Assembly: GCA_934661755.1 (NCBI GenBank) | Contig: CAKUJM010000001.1 | Coordinates: forward strand, 35,293-99,292 | Source of the DNA: an uncultured Lentisphaeria bacterium | Lineage (GTDB): Bacteria; Verrucomicrobiota; Lentisphaeria; Oligosphaerales; Oligosphaeraceae | Length of the DNA: 64,000 bases | Direction of reading: 5' to 3' | Shown here: positions 51,336 to 58,656 of the stretch, piece after piece | Position numbering within the stretch: the first letter of the stretch is position 1 | How the letters are laid out: every line of letters begins with the position of its first letter | Notes under the pieces: model-generated | The model's database searches: none | What the model was told of the DNA's origin: nothing | What the model saw: the letters and a program-made list of their open reading frames with translations, nothing else | Made by a program: the position numbers and the translations under genes

Positions 51336-53464
51336 GGTTCGATGACTTCGGCGTTGTCCAGGATCTCCGGAGGTGCGAATCTTCCGCAGAAGGTGTTGCC
51401 GCCAATGACGGCACGGCAGTTTTCCAGCCGGTACTGCGCCCCGCGCTCCAGCGTCGAGGAGAGGTAGTTCCCGCGCACGACAATGTCGTCGATTCCACGG
51501 ATCCAGAATGCCGGCTGTCCGGCATGGCCGGGGAACGCACTGAAGCGGATGACATTGTTCTCGATGAAGCAGTGTGCGGACCAGGTCTTCCAGTCGGATG
51601 GGTCGTAGCGGGTGTCAGCCATGTTGAAGATCCGGCAGTCCGGCGTGTCGATGACGTTGCCGTCAATGGTAATATACCGTGGATAGTTGGCTTCCGCCCA
51701 CCAGGGCACGAATTCATTCCAGGAGGCCGCCCGCCCGAAGGTGAATATCGGCAGCCGGTTGCGGAAGTAGTTGTTTTCCAGCAGGCTGGCGGAACCCACG
51801 TGCAACAGCCGCGAGACGCCGTCAGTGAAGCTGTTGCCGGTGATCACCTGCCCCTGCGAGTCGAAATCCGGGAATTGCACCATGTCGAACTTCTCCTTCG
51901 CATATGCCCGCAGCACATGCACCTCGCCCATTTCGAAGATCGGCGCGGTGGTCTTCAAATCGAATGACGGCGCGTGCTCAAGCTCCAGGCACAGCATGGG
52001 GATCGGCTGCGGCGAAGTGGTGACGCGCACCACCGCCCCGGGACGGGACTCCTTGACATCGACATGGTCCGCGCCCTGGGTCATGACGACCCGGGAGACT
52101 GACTTCACCCGGATGTTCTCGCGGATGAAGGTCTCGCCGGCGGAATAGCGGATGAGATTCACGCGCTTGATGTGCTTGAGCTGCCCGGGGTTGAAACTCT
52201 CCTCGACGTAAATCCGGTTGCCATCCTGCAAATGGGCCGGCCGCATCCAGGAGTAGAGATTGACGAAGTCGTCGCCGTGGTTGCTGAAGTGGTTGCGCGC
52301 CATGTATCCGCCCAGCGTGCCGCCCCGCCCCATGCAGGCGTCGGCCGCCGTCGCCAGGGCCACCGGCGAACTTGCGGCCGCCCGGGTCGAGCAACCGGTG
52401 ATGAACAGGGCGTCGCAACGGTCAGGCGAAATGGTCAGCCCGGCAAAGGTGTCCAGCGAAATGCGGTCAAGGCGGCAGTGGTGGGAGTCTGACAGGGTGA
52501 ATGCGGCACGGTGGTCGCGGGCGATGTAGGCCAGCCGCGATCCAATGCGGACCTGCTTGCCGGGGATGTGGAAGCGGAATTTCCCGTCGTCAAGCCTCTC
52601 GACACGGCAGTTCAGGAATCCCACCGGACCGGTGGACAGGTATTCCTGCGGAGTCCTGTCACCGCCAAGCAGATGCCCGGAAAAGAAGCGTATCAGCCCG
52701 CGGCCGTCGCTGCGCTTGAAGGCCGGATGGGTCGGCTCCAGGGACCCGCGATCCAAAACAATGTCGACATGGTCCGGCGCGGCCTCGACAACCTCTCCGC
52801 TGGCGAGGAATCCCTCCGCCGAGGTCACGTGGAAATTCTCCAGCCGCAGGTTGCTGCAGCCCTCCACCTTGAAGATCGGCCCGCGGGGGATGTCCGTCTT
52901 CAGTACCGTCCCCGCCTCGCCGGCAATCCGGAAGTCCTTGACTGCACTCAGGCTGAATACCGGCAGCGACTGCCGGTTGTCAAGGCGGTAGCATCCCGCC
53001 GGCAGGAAGACGGTGCGGACCGTCCCCGCCGCCGCCTGCTCGAACAGCCTGCGCAACGCCGGCAGGTCGTCAGTGACGCCATCGCCCTTGACACCGAAGT
53101 CACGGGCGTTGATGACGCCATTTGCGCCCGGATCGGGGAGGGTCCTGAAGATCTCCAGCTCCGCCTCCATCCGTGTCAGCAGGTTCGTCCAGTCATCAAC
53201 GGTCTGCTCAAGACGCTCCGGACGGCAGGCGCGGTCATATTCGGCGGCACGCTCGAAATTCGCGAAGATCTTCCGCTGGGCCTTCACCCAGTCGGCAAAG
53301 TCCGGTTGCGTCCCGCGCAGCTGTTCGGCCTCCGCAACCAGCTTGTCGGCGCGATAGCGCAAAGACGCCGCATCAAACGCGGACAGCTCCGCCGGAAGCA
53401 CGGCGACCGGCAGCAGCACGGCCAGGCACCATCCCCGGAACGCATTCATCGTATTCATTTTCAT
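51332..53464 (-). CDS. secreted right-handed beta-helix protein, pectate-lyase superfamily
   Basis: 710 residues with a signal peptide (MNTMNAFRGWCLAVLLPVAVLPA). After a helical stretch (RADKLVAEAEQLRGTQPDF), the pectate_lyase_3-type start INARDFGVKGDGVTDDLPALRRLFEQAA is split around residue 120; GDGVTDD is the family hallmark. The rest is beta-helix repeats (RLENFHVTSAEGF, CRLDRISLDTFAGLTI, VIDTPDCRIFNMADT, DIVVRGNYLSSTLERGA). Catalytic residues are not obvious. Enzymes of this fold include pectate lyases, rhamnogalacturonases and other epimerases. It acts outside the cell, probably as the polysaccharide-cleaving member of the locus. It follows pseudopilin 3, which lies 12 bp upstream. Confidence 0.75.
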   Translation of the reverse strand: MKMNTMNAFRGWCLAVLLPVAVLPAELSAFDAASLRYRADKLVAEAEQLRGTQPDFADWVKAQRKIFANFERAAEYDRACRPERLEQTVDDWTNLLTRMEAELEIFRTLPDPGANGVINARDFGVKGDGVTDDLPALRRLFEQAAAGTVRTVFLPAGCYRLDNRQSLPVFSLSAVKDFRIAGEAGTVLKTDIPRGPIFKVEGCSNLRLENFHVTSAEGFLASGEVVEAAPDHVDIVLDRGSLEPTHPAFKRSDGRGLIRFFSGHLLGGDRTPQEYLSTGPVGFLNCRVERLDDGKFRFHIPGKQVRIGSRLAYIARDHRAAFTLSDSHHCRLDRISLDTFAGLTISPDRCDALFITGCSTRAAASSPVALATAADACMGRGGTLGGYMARNHFSNHGDDFVNLYSWMRPAHLQDGNRIYVEESFNPGQLKHIKRVNLIRYSAGETFIRENIRVKSVSRVVMTQGADHVDVKESRPGAVVRVTTSPQPIPMLCLELEHAPSFDLKTTAPIFEMGEVHVLRAYAKEKFDMVQFPDFDSQGQVITGNSFTDGVSRLLHVGSASLLENNYFRNRLPIFTFGRAASWNEFVPWWAEANYPRYITIDGNVIDTPDCRIFNMADTRYDPSDWKTWSAHCFIENNVIRFSAFPGHAGQPAFWIRGIDDIVVRGNYLSSTLERGAQYRLENCRAVIGGNTFCGRFAPPEILDNAEVIEP

Positions 53465-53476
53465 TGTGACAATCGC

Positions 53477-54208
53477 CTAGTAGGTCACCAGCTCGAAACC
53501 ATATCTGGTCACCGCGTCGCCACGCATGACCTTCTCCACATGCCCGTCGGCGTGCAGGCAATTGCCGCTGCCGCCGTGGCGCAACGCGAACGGAAATTCC
53601 TGATTGAGGTTGTTGGCGCTCTTCTTGCGCAGGAACAGGTAGTTCTGCTTGTTCGGAGACTGCTGATCCGGGGCCGTTTCCGCCAGCAGCGGCAGCAGCA
53701 CCCCCGCCGCCTGCTCGGCCGCCGGAATCCGCTCGATCACCATCGCCATCTGATTCCAACTCGTAACTCCAATCGAGGCGAAGTCCTTGTTGTTCATATT
53801 GCCGGCATAGGTGTCGTAACGCTCGGTCGTGTCTTCCCGCCGCTGGGTGGCGGGGCAGATCGCCAGCTTGAACGACGCCAGATACCTTTGCTCCACCGGT
53901 GAACCGATCTGCAGCGGGTTCTCACGGCCGTTGATGATGAACTCGTGCCATAGCTTGGAGTACGGCGAGATGAAGGTGTAGTTCGCGTCGCAGGTGACGA
54001 CATAGCCGTTGTAGTCGTTGGAATACATGGCAAAGCCAAGCCCGCACTGCTTCATGTTGTTGATGCAGGCCACGCCCCGGGCCTTCTCCCGTGCCTTGGA
54101 AAGCGCCGGCAAAAGCATCGAGGCCAATATGGCGATGATGGCGATCACCACCAACAGCTCTATCAGGGTGAAGGCGTTGCGCGTTTTGATGCGTTGCGGT
54201 TCAGACAT
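53477..54208 (-). CDS. prepilin-type (pseudopilin-like) protein 3, H-X9-DG class
   Basis: 243 residues. The leader (MSEPQRIKTRNA) leads into FTLIELLVVIAIIAILA and SMLLPALSKAREKAR; the -1 residue is Ala rather than Gly, which prepilin peptidases tolerate. The C-terminus has RHGGSGNCLHADGHVEKV, an exact H-X9-DG. It starts inside the regulator gene (46-bp overlap) with AAGGAGG upstream, so its translation is independent. It precedes the secreted beta-helix protein. Compared with pseudopilins 1 and 2, the N-terminal 45 residues are nearly identical and the remainder is not, as if a common export tag were joined to a variable domain. Confidence 0.92.
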   Translation of the reverse strand: MSEPQRIKTRNAFTLIELLVVIAIIAILASMLLPALSKAREKARGVACINNMKQCGLGFAMYSNDYNGYVVTCDANYTFISPYSKLWHEFIINGRENPLQIGSPVEQRYLASFKLAICPATQRREDTTERYDTYAGNMNNKDFASIGVTSWNQMAMVIERIPAAEQAAGVLLPLLAETAPDQQSPNKQNYLFLRKKSANNLNQEFPFALRHGGSGNCLHADGHVEKVMRGDAVTRYGFELVTY

Positions 54209-55269
54209 TTTTTTCCTCCTTGTTTTCCTGGAATCAACTCGGGTGTTATCGGGATGTTGTCCGGCAGCTGGCTGTCATCGCGCAGCTGCTCCAAAGTCCT
54301 TATGCTTCTCTCCAGCAGCTTCGATGCATTGAACGAGACATAGTCGACATTCCTCATGTGCCGCCCCGTCGCCGGGACATTGCAGTGGCTGACCAGATGG
54401 ACGTCACGGCCGGGAACCAGCGACATCGCGTCCAGCTGCCCCACAACCTGGCCCAGGAGATTCTCGTTGAGCACCACTAGGCCATCCGGACAGTCCCCGC
54501 GGTTGCGGAAGAGCAACCTGACCAGATGCGCCCCCCACGGCGTCTCCGCGTCCCGGAAAAAGACGCCCTGGATCCATTCGGGATGCGAGATTGTTCCGGA
54601 GCTGGAAAAGACGGCGCGCTCGACACTGTCGGCCACCCGGCGGCTCGACGTGGCCAGCATTATCACCGCAATCCTGCTGGCGCCGCGGCGCTTCAGCTGC
54701 TCGATCGCCATCGCGGTCATCGAACTCCAATCGTAGAAGTACCTGAAACCGTAGGTCGCGTCGGCACGGCGGTCATGGACCACGACCGGATAGCCGCGGA
54801 GGCCGTTCAGCAGCGCCGCGTCAAGCGACCGCGGAATGATCACCCCCGCCAGCAGGCCGCAGCGGAGGTCGTTCTGCAACCGCAGGTACTCCGGCTGGTA
54901 CGGCCCCGACACCCGGATGGTGTAGGTCTCGAAGGAATACTCGGGATGAAGACGGTGGTACTCCTCCAGGGACTGCTGCAAGGCCCCCCACAGGCTGTCA
55001 TTGAAAATCTCCTCCCGGGCCTCGGACGGCGCCGTCACGACCGCAAAACGGAAACGGTTCGGCGGAGTGGGCGACAACACCACCCCCTTGGACCCGCGCG
55101 AAAACAGGAATCCCTCCCCCGTCAGCTGGTTGATCGCCCGCTGGACAGTCATGTTGCTCGCGTCGTAGTGCTCAAGCAGAAAATGACGCAATGGCAACGC
55201 CCCCTGGCTGGAAAACTCGCCGGCGATGATCCGGCTTCGCAGATTCTGTACGATCTCTTCCTTTCGCAT
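54163..55269 (-). CDS. GntR/LacI-type transcriptional regulator (AraR-like)
   Basis: 368 residues. The first 75 are a GntR winged helix (EEIVQNLRSRIIAGEFSSQGALPLRH, then TVQRAINQLTGEGFLFSRGSKGVV). From about residue 80 a LacI-type periplasmic-binding-protein fold follows (FRFAVVTAPSEAREEIFNDSLWGAL, GVIIPRSLDAAL, ASRIAVIMLATSSRRVADSVERA, DGLVVLNENLLGQV). This architecture, as in AraR, binds a sugar and releases DNA. It is the first gene of the minus-strand CAZyme operon, so it probably represses that operon in absence of a pectin-derived sugar. The perfect dyad at 55294-55308 lies 25 bp upstream of its start. No clear ribosome-binding site. Confidence 0.87.
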   Translation of the reverse strand: MRKEEIVQNLRSRIIAGEFSSQGALPLRHFLLEHYDASNMTVQRAINQLTGEGFLFSRGSKGVVLSPTPPNRFRFAVVTAPSEAREEIFNDSLWGALQQSLEEYHRLHPEYSFETYTIRVSGPYQPEYLRLQNDLRCGLLAGVIIPRSLDAALLNGLRGYPVVVHDRRADATYGFRYFYDWSSMTAMAIEQLKRRGASRIAVIMLATSSRRVADSVERAVFSSSGTISHPEWIQGVFFRDAETPWGAHLVRLLFRNRGDCPDGLVVLNENLLGQVVGQLDAMSLVPGRDVHLVSHCNVPATGRHMRNVDYVSFNASKLLERSIRTLEQLRDDSQLPDNIPITPELIPGKQGGKKCLNRNASKRATPSP

Positions 55270-55293
55270 GAGTTGTTTTCTAATTTAGTTTTC

Positions 55294-55308
55294 TACTATA
55301 TTATAGTA
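55294..55308. promoter_or_regulatory. 15-bp perfect dyad, candidate operator of the GntR/LacI-type regulator
   Basis: TACTATA-T-TATAGTA, with further T/A complementarity outside one mismatch on each side. It lies 25-39 bp upstream of the regulator start codon, where a repressor would overlap the promoter. Confidence 0.6.
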
Positions 55309-55376
55309 AAAAAATGGAATATTTCAAGTGCCAAAGACAAAAAAACGCGCCATCCGCACCTCTGCTGTGTGTGTGT

Positions 55377-55390
55377 GGGGGGGGGGGGGG
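55377..55390. repeat. G14 homopolymer tract preceded by TG dinucleotides
   Basis: A TG-repeat (about 55365-55376) runs straight into 14 G. It lies about 110 bp upstream of the regulator gene. The reverse complement, C-tract then AC repeats, resembles the C11 tract at 16340-16350. Confidence 0.75.
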
Positions 55391-55611
55391 CCAGGGGCTG
55401 GCGCGGGGATAATATTGCGCATCAACCCGCTGCCGTCCCCCGCCTGATTGCCCGCAACTGCGTGAAGTCCGCAGATTTTGCGCCCTCCGCGGGACGATGA
55501 CATCGCCGTTGGCTTTTCCCGGCCCGCGGATTCAGGTTACATTACCTGCCATGCCCTCCCGACACACATCATTTCACGCGCCATTGCCTCCGGCGCACCA
55601 TCTCCGGAAGG

Positions 55612-56535
55612 ATGGCCCTCCCCACCATGGATGAGAGCTGCATCCTCAACCGGCGCTGCCGGACCGGCCCCTGGCTGCTGCTGCCCGGCCCAATGGAGGG
55701 CGTCACCGCCGGCAGCTGGGTCGAAGTGCTGACGCGCCACCGCTGGGTGCGGGCGTGGTGGACGCCATTTTTGCGCATTTCCACCGGCGTGCCGCGCCGC
55801 AGCCGTCTGTCCGCCTGGATTGCGCCCTATCTTTCCACCGGCTTGCCGGTGATCGCGCAAATCATGGGCAGTGACACCGCCCGGCTGGCCGAGACCGCGG
55901 TGCGGCTGGCGGCCCTCGGCGCGGCGGCCATCGACCTCAATTGCGCCTGCCCCAGCCGCGAGGTGGTCTCCAGCCATGCGGGGGGATGGCATCTGCAGCA
56001 TCCGGAATGGATCGGGCAGATGCTGCTGGCCATGAGGCGCAGCTGTCCCGGAACCCCGATCAGCGTCAAATTGCGCTCCGGATGGGACCGGCCGGATTTT
56101 GACGAGAGGCTGTCGCCGATTCTCAATGACGTGCGCCCGGATCTGGTGACAGTGCATTTCCGGACCGTCGCGGAGGGGTACCGCGCCATCGGCGACGGCC
56201 TTGACCGGCTGAAGCGCATCCGCGAAAGCCTGCCGCAGCTCACCGTCCTGGGGTCGGGCGACCTGTTCACCATCGACGCCATCCGGCAAATGCTCGACCA
56301 TACCGGCGTCGACGGCGCCGCGCCCGCCCGGGGGATGCTCCACAACCCCCGGCTGCTGGCGGATTTCGCCGACTCCGGCCGCCGGCCGCCGCCATTTTCG
56401 CCCGCCGAACAGCACGCCTTCCTGCGGGAGATCGCCAGTTGCGGAGGCAGCCACGGCTTCGTACTGCAACTGGCGGCAAATTTCTTCGGCACCCGCTCGG
56501 AACAGTTCCGGGCGCTGCTTGACCATCGACTATGA
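55612..56535 (+). CDS. tRNA-dihydrouridine synthase
   Basis: 307 residues (ATG 55612; ATG 55627 gives MDESCILN and is also reasonable). FMN-dependent Dus fold: LLLPGPMEGVTAGSW at the start, PVIAQIMGSD, DLNCACPSREVVSSHAG with the catalytic Cys in NCACPS, and TPISVKLRSGW. The later part (LVTVHFRTVAEGY, VLGSGDLFTIDAIRQML, GVDGAAPARGML) matches the family, with ARG for the FMN-phosphate site. It reduces specific uridines in tRNA; the short C-terminal domain suggests a DusC-like enzyme, not certain. The trmL gene overlaps its stop by 4 bp. Confidence 0.88.
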   Translation: MALPTMDESCILNRRCRTGPWLLLPGPMEGVTAGSWVEVLTRHRWVRAWWTPFLRISTGVPRRSRLSAWIAPYLSTGLPVIAQIMGSDTARLAETAVRLAALGAAAIDLNCACPSREVVSSHAGGWHLQHPEWIGQMLLAMRRSCPGTPISVKLRSGWDRPDFDERLSPILNDVRPDLVTVHFRTVAEGYRAIGDGLDRLKRIRESLPQLTVLGSGDLFTIDAIRQMLDHTGVDGAAPARGMLHNPRLLADFADSGRRPPPFSPAEQHAFLREIASCGGSHGFVLQLAANFFGTRSEQFRALLDHRL

Positions 56536-57008
56536 CCGCCAAGCCATTCAACATCGTTTTGATTGCACCGGAAATCCCGCAGAACACCGGCACCATCGGG
56601 CGGCTGTGCGTCTGCACCGGCGCCCGCCTGCATCTCATCGAACCCCTGGGATTCCTGATCGACGACGCCCATCTGCGGCGGGCCGGCCTTGACTACTGGC
56701 CATACCTGGACTGGACTGTCCACCCCGGCTGGGAGGGCTTCCTGGACCGGGAACAGCCGCAATCCATGGTGTTCCTCTCCTCCAAAACCACCCGCAGCTT
56801 CTTCGACTACCAGGTGCACGAGGGCGAGTACCTGGTCTTCGGCAATGAACAACATGGGCTGCCGCCGGATTTCTACGGACGCTACGCCGACCGGCTTCGC
56901 ACGCTGCCGATGCCCGGCCCCCACGCACGCTGCCACAACCTGGCCAATGCCGCCGCCATCACCCTGTACGAGTCCCTCCGGCAAGTCGGCGGCCTCAAGG
57001 GAGTGTAG
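56532..57008 (+). CDS. trmL: tRNA (cytidine/uridine-2'-O)-methyltransferase, TrmL/YibK type
   Basis: 158 residues, the usual length for this small SPOUT enzyme. FNIVLIAPEIPQNTGTIGRLCVCTGARLHLIEPLGF is the hallmark start (PQNTGTIGR here in pieces), and the knotted C-terminus has YLVFGNEQHGLP and NLANAAAITLYE. It 2'-O-methylates position 34 of tRNA-Leu isoacceptors. ATGA overlap with the Dus gene and 25 bp to epmA make a three-gene translation operon. Confidence 0.94.
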   Translation: MTAKPFNIVLIAPEIPQNTGTIGRLCVCTGARLHLIEPLGFLIDDAHLRRAGLDYWPYLDWTVHPGWEGFLDREQPQSMVFLSSKTTRSFFDYQVHEGEYLVFGNEQHGLPPDFYGRYADRLRTLPMPGPHARCHNLANAAAITLYESLRQVGGLKGV

Positions 57009-57033
57009 AACCGACAACGACCGGATCCACAAC

Positions 57034-57996
57034 ATGGGCACAATCCTGCATTTCGACCGCGACCGCGGCGCCGCCCGGACGGAAAAAGCCCGCCTGGACG
57101 CCATCCGCGCAAACCTCGTCTCCCGCGCCAGGATGCTGGACGCATTGCGGCAGTGGTTCGGGGAATCCGGGTTTCTGGAGATGACTACGCCAGTGCGGCT
57201 GCCGTCGCCGGCGTTGGAGGATTATATCGACGCCGTGCCCGCCGGAGAGCGCTTCTGGCTACGGACCTCGCCGGAGCTTCATCTCAAGCGGCTGCTGGCG
57301 GCGGGCTTCGAACGGCTATACGAAATCGGCCCCTGCTTCCGCCTCGGCGAACATGGCGACCACCATCGCACCGAGTTCTCCATGCTGGAATGGTATCGCG
57401 CCGGCGGAAGCTGGGAGGATCTCATGGCGGATGCCCAGGCGATGATCCGGCGCTGCGTGGAGGCCGTCGCCCCCGGCCAAGCCACCCTGCCCTTCCGTGG
57501 CTGCCAAATCCGCTTCGACGGCCAATGGCCGCAAGTGACGGTAAGCGAGGCCTTCGAACGCTTCGCCGGCGGCAAATCGCTGCGGCAGTGCATCGATGAC
57601 GGGCAATTCGAGACGGTGCTATGCACCGAAGTCGAACCCAACCTCGGCAGGGACGCGCCGCTTTTCCTGACTGAATACCCCATCGAATGCAGCGGCCTGT
57701 CCGCCACCCTGCCGGGCAGGCCGGGATTTGTCGCCCGATGGGAACTCTATGTCGCCGGCCTGGAAATCGGCAACGCCTGCACCGAACTGGTGGATCCGCC
57801 AGAACAGGAACGGCGATTCGAGGCCACCGCGCAACTGCGTCAGCGCGACCACCGCCCCGTATATCCCATGGACCAGCCATTCATGAACGCCATGTGGGAT
57901 GGCATGACCCCCGCCGCCGGAACCGCCATCGGCCTGGACCGGCTGGCAATGGTGCTGTGCAATGCCGCCGATATCGCGCAAATACGCGCTTTTTGA
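57034..57996 (+). CDS. epmA: EF-P lysine lysyltransferase (EpmA/GenX/PoxA family)
   Basis: 320 residues from ATG 57034. It is a class II lysyl-tRNA-synthetase catalytic core without the N-terminal anticodon-binding domain, which is the definition of EpmA. Motif 2 is YEIGPCFRLGE and HRTEFSMLEWYRAGG; motif 3 is GTAIGLDRLAMVLCN. ERFWLRTSPELHLKRLL is the Lys-binding part. Family knowledge: EpmA attaches beta-lysine to elongation factor P to ease translation of polyproline stretches, and needs EpmB, which is not in this window. The eight-proline run in the PilP-like protein is the sort of sequence that depends on it. Confidence 0.92.
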   Translation: MGTILHFDRDRGAARTEKARLDAIRANLVSRARMLDALRQWFGESGFLEMTTPVRLPSPALEDYIDAVPAGERFWLRTSPELHLKRLLAAGFERLYEIGPCFRLGEHGDHHRTEFSMLEWYRAGGSWEDLMADAQAMIRRCVEAVAPGQATLPFRGCQIRFDGQWPQVTVSEAFERFAGGKSLRQCIDDGQFETVLCTEVEPNLGRDAPLFLTEYPIECSGLSATLPGRPGFVARWELYVAGLEIGNACTELVDPPEQERRFEATAQLRQRDHRPVYPMDQPFMNAMWDGMTPAAGTAIGLDRLAMVLCNAADIAQIRAF

Positions 57997-58058
57997 GGTG
58001 AAACGCCCCTTTTTTGCAAAAAAACTTGCTAAAAGTCGTAAATATTTGATGTGGGTAC

Positions 58059-58086
58059 TTGAAAAAAACGAAAAATTGTATAAAAT
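58059..58086 (+). promoter_or_regulatory. promoter of the 65-aa protein gene
   Basis: -35 TTGAAA (58059-58064), 16-bp spacer, -10 TAAAAT (58081-58086, part of TATAAAAT), in a strongly AT-rich stretch. It leaves a leader of about 100 bases before the ATG at 58189. Confidence 0.6.
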
Positions 58087-58098
58087 ATTAGTAGTACC

Positions 58099-58138
58099 TG
58101 CGCAGAGCCCCTTAGGGCGAGGCGCAAGAGCATTTTTT
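58099..58138 (+). promoter_or_regulatory. leader hairpin with T-run upstream of the 65-aa protein
   Basis: TGCGC (58099-58103) pairs with GCGCA (58122-58126) and, inside, GCCC pairs with GGGC over a CTTA loop, with symmetric AGA/GAG bulges. Six bases later a T6 run (58133-58138) follows. It could be an attenuator or a stabilising 5' structure. Confidence 0.45.
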
Positions 58139-58188
58139 CCGGTCCCTCCGGGCCGGGGGCAAGCCACAAAAAAGAAGGAAGTACATCA

Positions 58189-58386
58189 ATGAAGGCAAAG
58201 TTCTGGGATGTCAAGGAACGCAAGACCGTCGAGGCCGAGGTTCTGGATTGCGTGACCTACGCGAATGGCCGCTCCGCCTATAAGGCCAAGACCGCTGACG
58301 GCCGCAATCTGACCTGCTTTGTCAGCGCCGAGGCTGCTGCCAAGTTCAAGAAGGGCGGCTGCTGCGGCAGCAAGTGCAAGAAGTAG
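58189..58386 (+). CDS. small protein with Cys/Lys-rich tail, unknown function
   Basis: 65 residues, with GAAGGAAG before ATG 58189, a strong promoter upstream and a good terminator downstream, so almost certainly expressed as a single gene. The first 50 residues look like a small beta-barrel (MKAKFWDVKERKTVEAEVLDC, then NGRSAYKAKTADGRNLTCFVS), followed by AAAKFKKGGCCGSKCKK. The three terminal Cys plus two internal ones could bind a metal, or the basic tail could contact RNA. I do not recognise the family; it resembles other small lineage-specific proteins with OB-like folds. Confidence 0.75.
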   Translation: MKAKFWDVKERKTVEAEVLDCVTYANGRSAYKAKTADGRNLTCFVSAEAAAKFKKGGCCGSKCKK

Positions 58387-58410
58387 TTTCCTGCCATCCG
58401 ACTTGACCAT

Positions 58411-58457
58411 AAAACCGCCTCCGGGATGCCGATGCACTCCGGGGGCGGTTTCGCTTT
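58411..58457 (+). terminator. intrinsic terminator after the 65-aa protein gene
   Basis: AAAACCGCCTCCGG pairs with CTCCGGGGGCGGTTT around a loop of about 12 bases and is followed by CGCTTT. It starts 24 bp after the stop codon. Confidence 0.8.
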
Positions 58458-58497
58458 GCCCCCACGACGGAGGAGAAGTCAGGGGAATTGATTCCCG

Positions 58498-58620
58498 CCT
58501 GGATTCTGTGAAACTGGCGATTTTGCGTCAGAATGAGGAATTCTGAAGGATCGTACCGGGACAGGCGATCGGAAAAATGACGGAATCGTGTCGCAAAGGA
58601 ATCAGCTTCACGCCATTCAG
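58498..58620 (+). repeat. intergenic repeat family, copy B (most complete)
   Basis: Starts CCTGGATTCTGTGAAACTGG and ends ATCAGCTTCACGCCATTCAG. The left end and the reverse complement of the right end match at about 14 of 19 positions, so it has imperfect terminal inverted repeats. It lies between the terminator of the 65-aa gene and the end of the convergent PHP gene. Confidence 0.75.
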
Positions 58621-58656
58621 CCCCCAGTCCGCCCGCACCCTCCTCCGGTAACGCGC

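Larger units (their letters stand above)
55270..55611. other. 342-bp divergent region with operator-like dyad, G14 tract and a repeat-end fragment
   Basis: No gene recognised. An AT-rich part (55275-55330) holds the dyad; a TG-repeat followed by 14 G runs to 55390; and 55461-55484 (CGTGAAGTCCGCAGATTTTGCG) looks like the left end of the intergenic repeat family. The promoters for the regulator (minus) and dus (plus) should be here. Confidence 0.5.
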
